A DNA stretch of 33,425 bases from Pseudomonadota bacterium. Its GTDB lineage: Bacteria > Pseudomonadota > Gammaproteobacteria > JAADHS01. Shown here in pieces: positions 33,369 through 33,425 of this stretch. Each line of letters starts with the position of its first letter. Position 1 is the first letter of the stretch. The stretch spans positions 1-33,425 of the forward strand of contig JAKACW010000049.1 of the NCBI GenBank assembly GCA_021821045.1, written 5' to 3'. Made by a program: the position numbers and the translations under genes. The notes under the pieces are model-generated. The model had not been told where the DNA came from. It saw only the letters and a list, made by a program, of their open reading frames with translations, and made no database searches.

Positions 33369-33425
33369 TCAGGCCGCTTGATACGTTTCGCCGCGGGCCA
33401 GCAACACCCACATCGTTCGGGCCTG
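33369..33425 (-). CDS. IS110/IS1111-family transposase, last 18 codons only
   Basis: The window ends within the gene. The visible C-terminus reads QARTMWVLLARGETYQAA and then TGA (33369-33371). It matches the ARxxWxLLxRGETY pattern near the end of many IS110-family transposases, the DEDD-type enzymes that recombine DNA under guide-RNA direction. Eighteen residues are thin evidence on their own. The assignment leans on the adjoining structured non-coding end and the REP junction. Confidence 0.55.
   Translation of the reverse strand, partial: QARTMWVLLARGETYQAA

Larger units (their letters stand above)
33063..33425 (-). mobile_element. One end of an IS110/IS1111-family element inserted in a REP (rest beyond window)
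   Basis: The left boundary is taken where the type-b REP breaks off, and is uncertain by a few bases. From there to 33368 the DNA is non-coding and structured, and the transposase C-terminus follows on the minus strand. IS110-family elements lack terminal inverted repeats and target duplications, and several Pseudomonas members are known to insert in REP sequences, which fits what is seen. Structure includes hairpins at 33085-33100 (CAAGA/TCTTG) and 33270-33283 (CCGGT/ACCGG), and an 8-bp tandem repeat CGGCTTGC at 33215-33230. A non-coding end of about 300 bases after the transposase gene fits the IS1111 subgroup. Confidence 0.6.

Overview
The window reads as chromosomal DNA of a GC-rich gammaproteobacterium. 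The mnmA-hflD-purB order (HflD is essentially gammaproteobacterial), UbiG, and Pseudomonas-like REP palindromes (GTGGGAGCGG...CCGCGAT) point there. The hopanoid-type squalene genes hpnC, hpnD and hpnE and the MshE-like ATPase suggest an environmental, non-enteric lineage; I cannot name the genus from the sequence.

Layout. Positions 1-7267 are a sensory block: the N-terminal part of an Aer-like PAS chemoreceptor (minus), an HPt-like/HD-GYP protein (plus), a large periplasmic-sensor PAS-GGDEF-EAL protein (minus) and, divergent from it, a PhnD-like binding protein overlapping a membrane histidine kinase. Positions 7290-15733 are housekeeping genes, all on the minus strand: purB, hflD, mnmA, a DUF2892 membrane protein, a three-gene run aguA-aguB-DAHP synthase, a small exported protein and a GGEEF diguanylate cyclase. 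Three clear intrinsic terminators punctuate this block, two of them almost touching the start of the next gene.

Positions 16058-22096 hold a GspE/PilB/MshE-type ATPase, the squalene genes hpnD-hpnE (plus) convergent with hpnC (minus), a VanZ-like protein and cysC. Positions 22202-30039 hold a DHH phosphoesterase and an exopolysaccharide region: two paralogous polyprenyl-phosphate sugar-phosphate transferases in inverted orientation flank a TPR lipoprotein and a UDP-sugar epimerase. Positions 30211-32915 are a tight minus-strand operon, ubiG, a MupP/Gph-type HAD phosphatase, and rmuC.

The right edge (about 32950-33425) is the most interesting stretch. An array of REP palindromes is cut by what looks like one end of an IS110/IS1111-family element. 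Only the last 18 codons of its transposase are in the window, but about 300 bases of structured non-coding DNA follow that stop codon. In IS1111-type elements this is where the guide RNA (bridge RNA/seekRNA) is encoded. Short REP-matching words occur inside it.

Functionally, c-di-GMP turnover (HD-GYP, EAL, GGEEF), a potential c-di-GMP-binding ATPase and exopolysaccharide synthesis together suggest surface attachment and biofilm control. The link between these genes is inferred from co-location, not shown directly.
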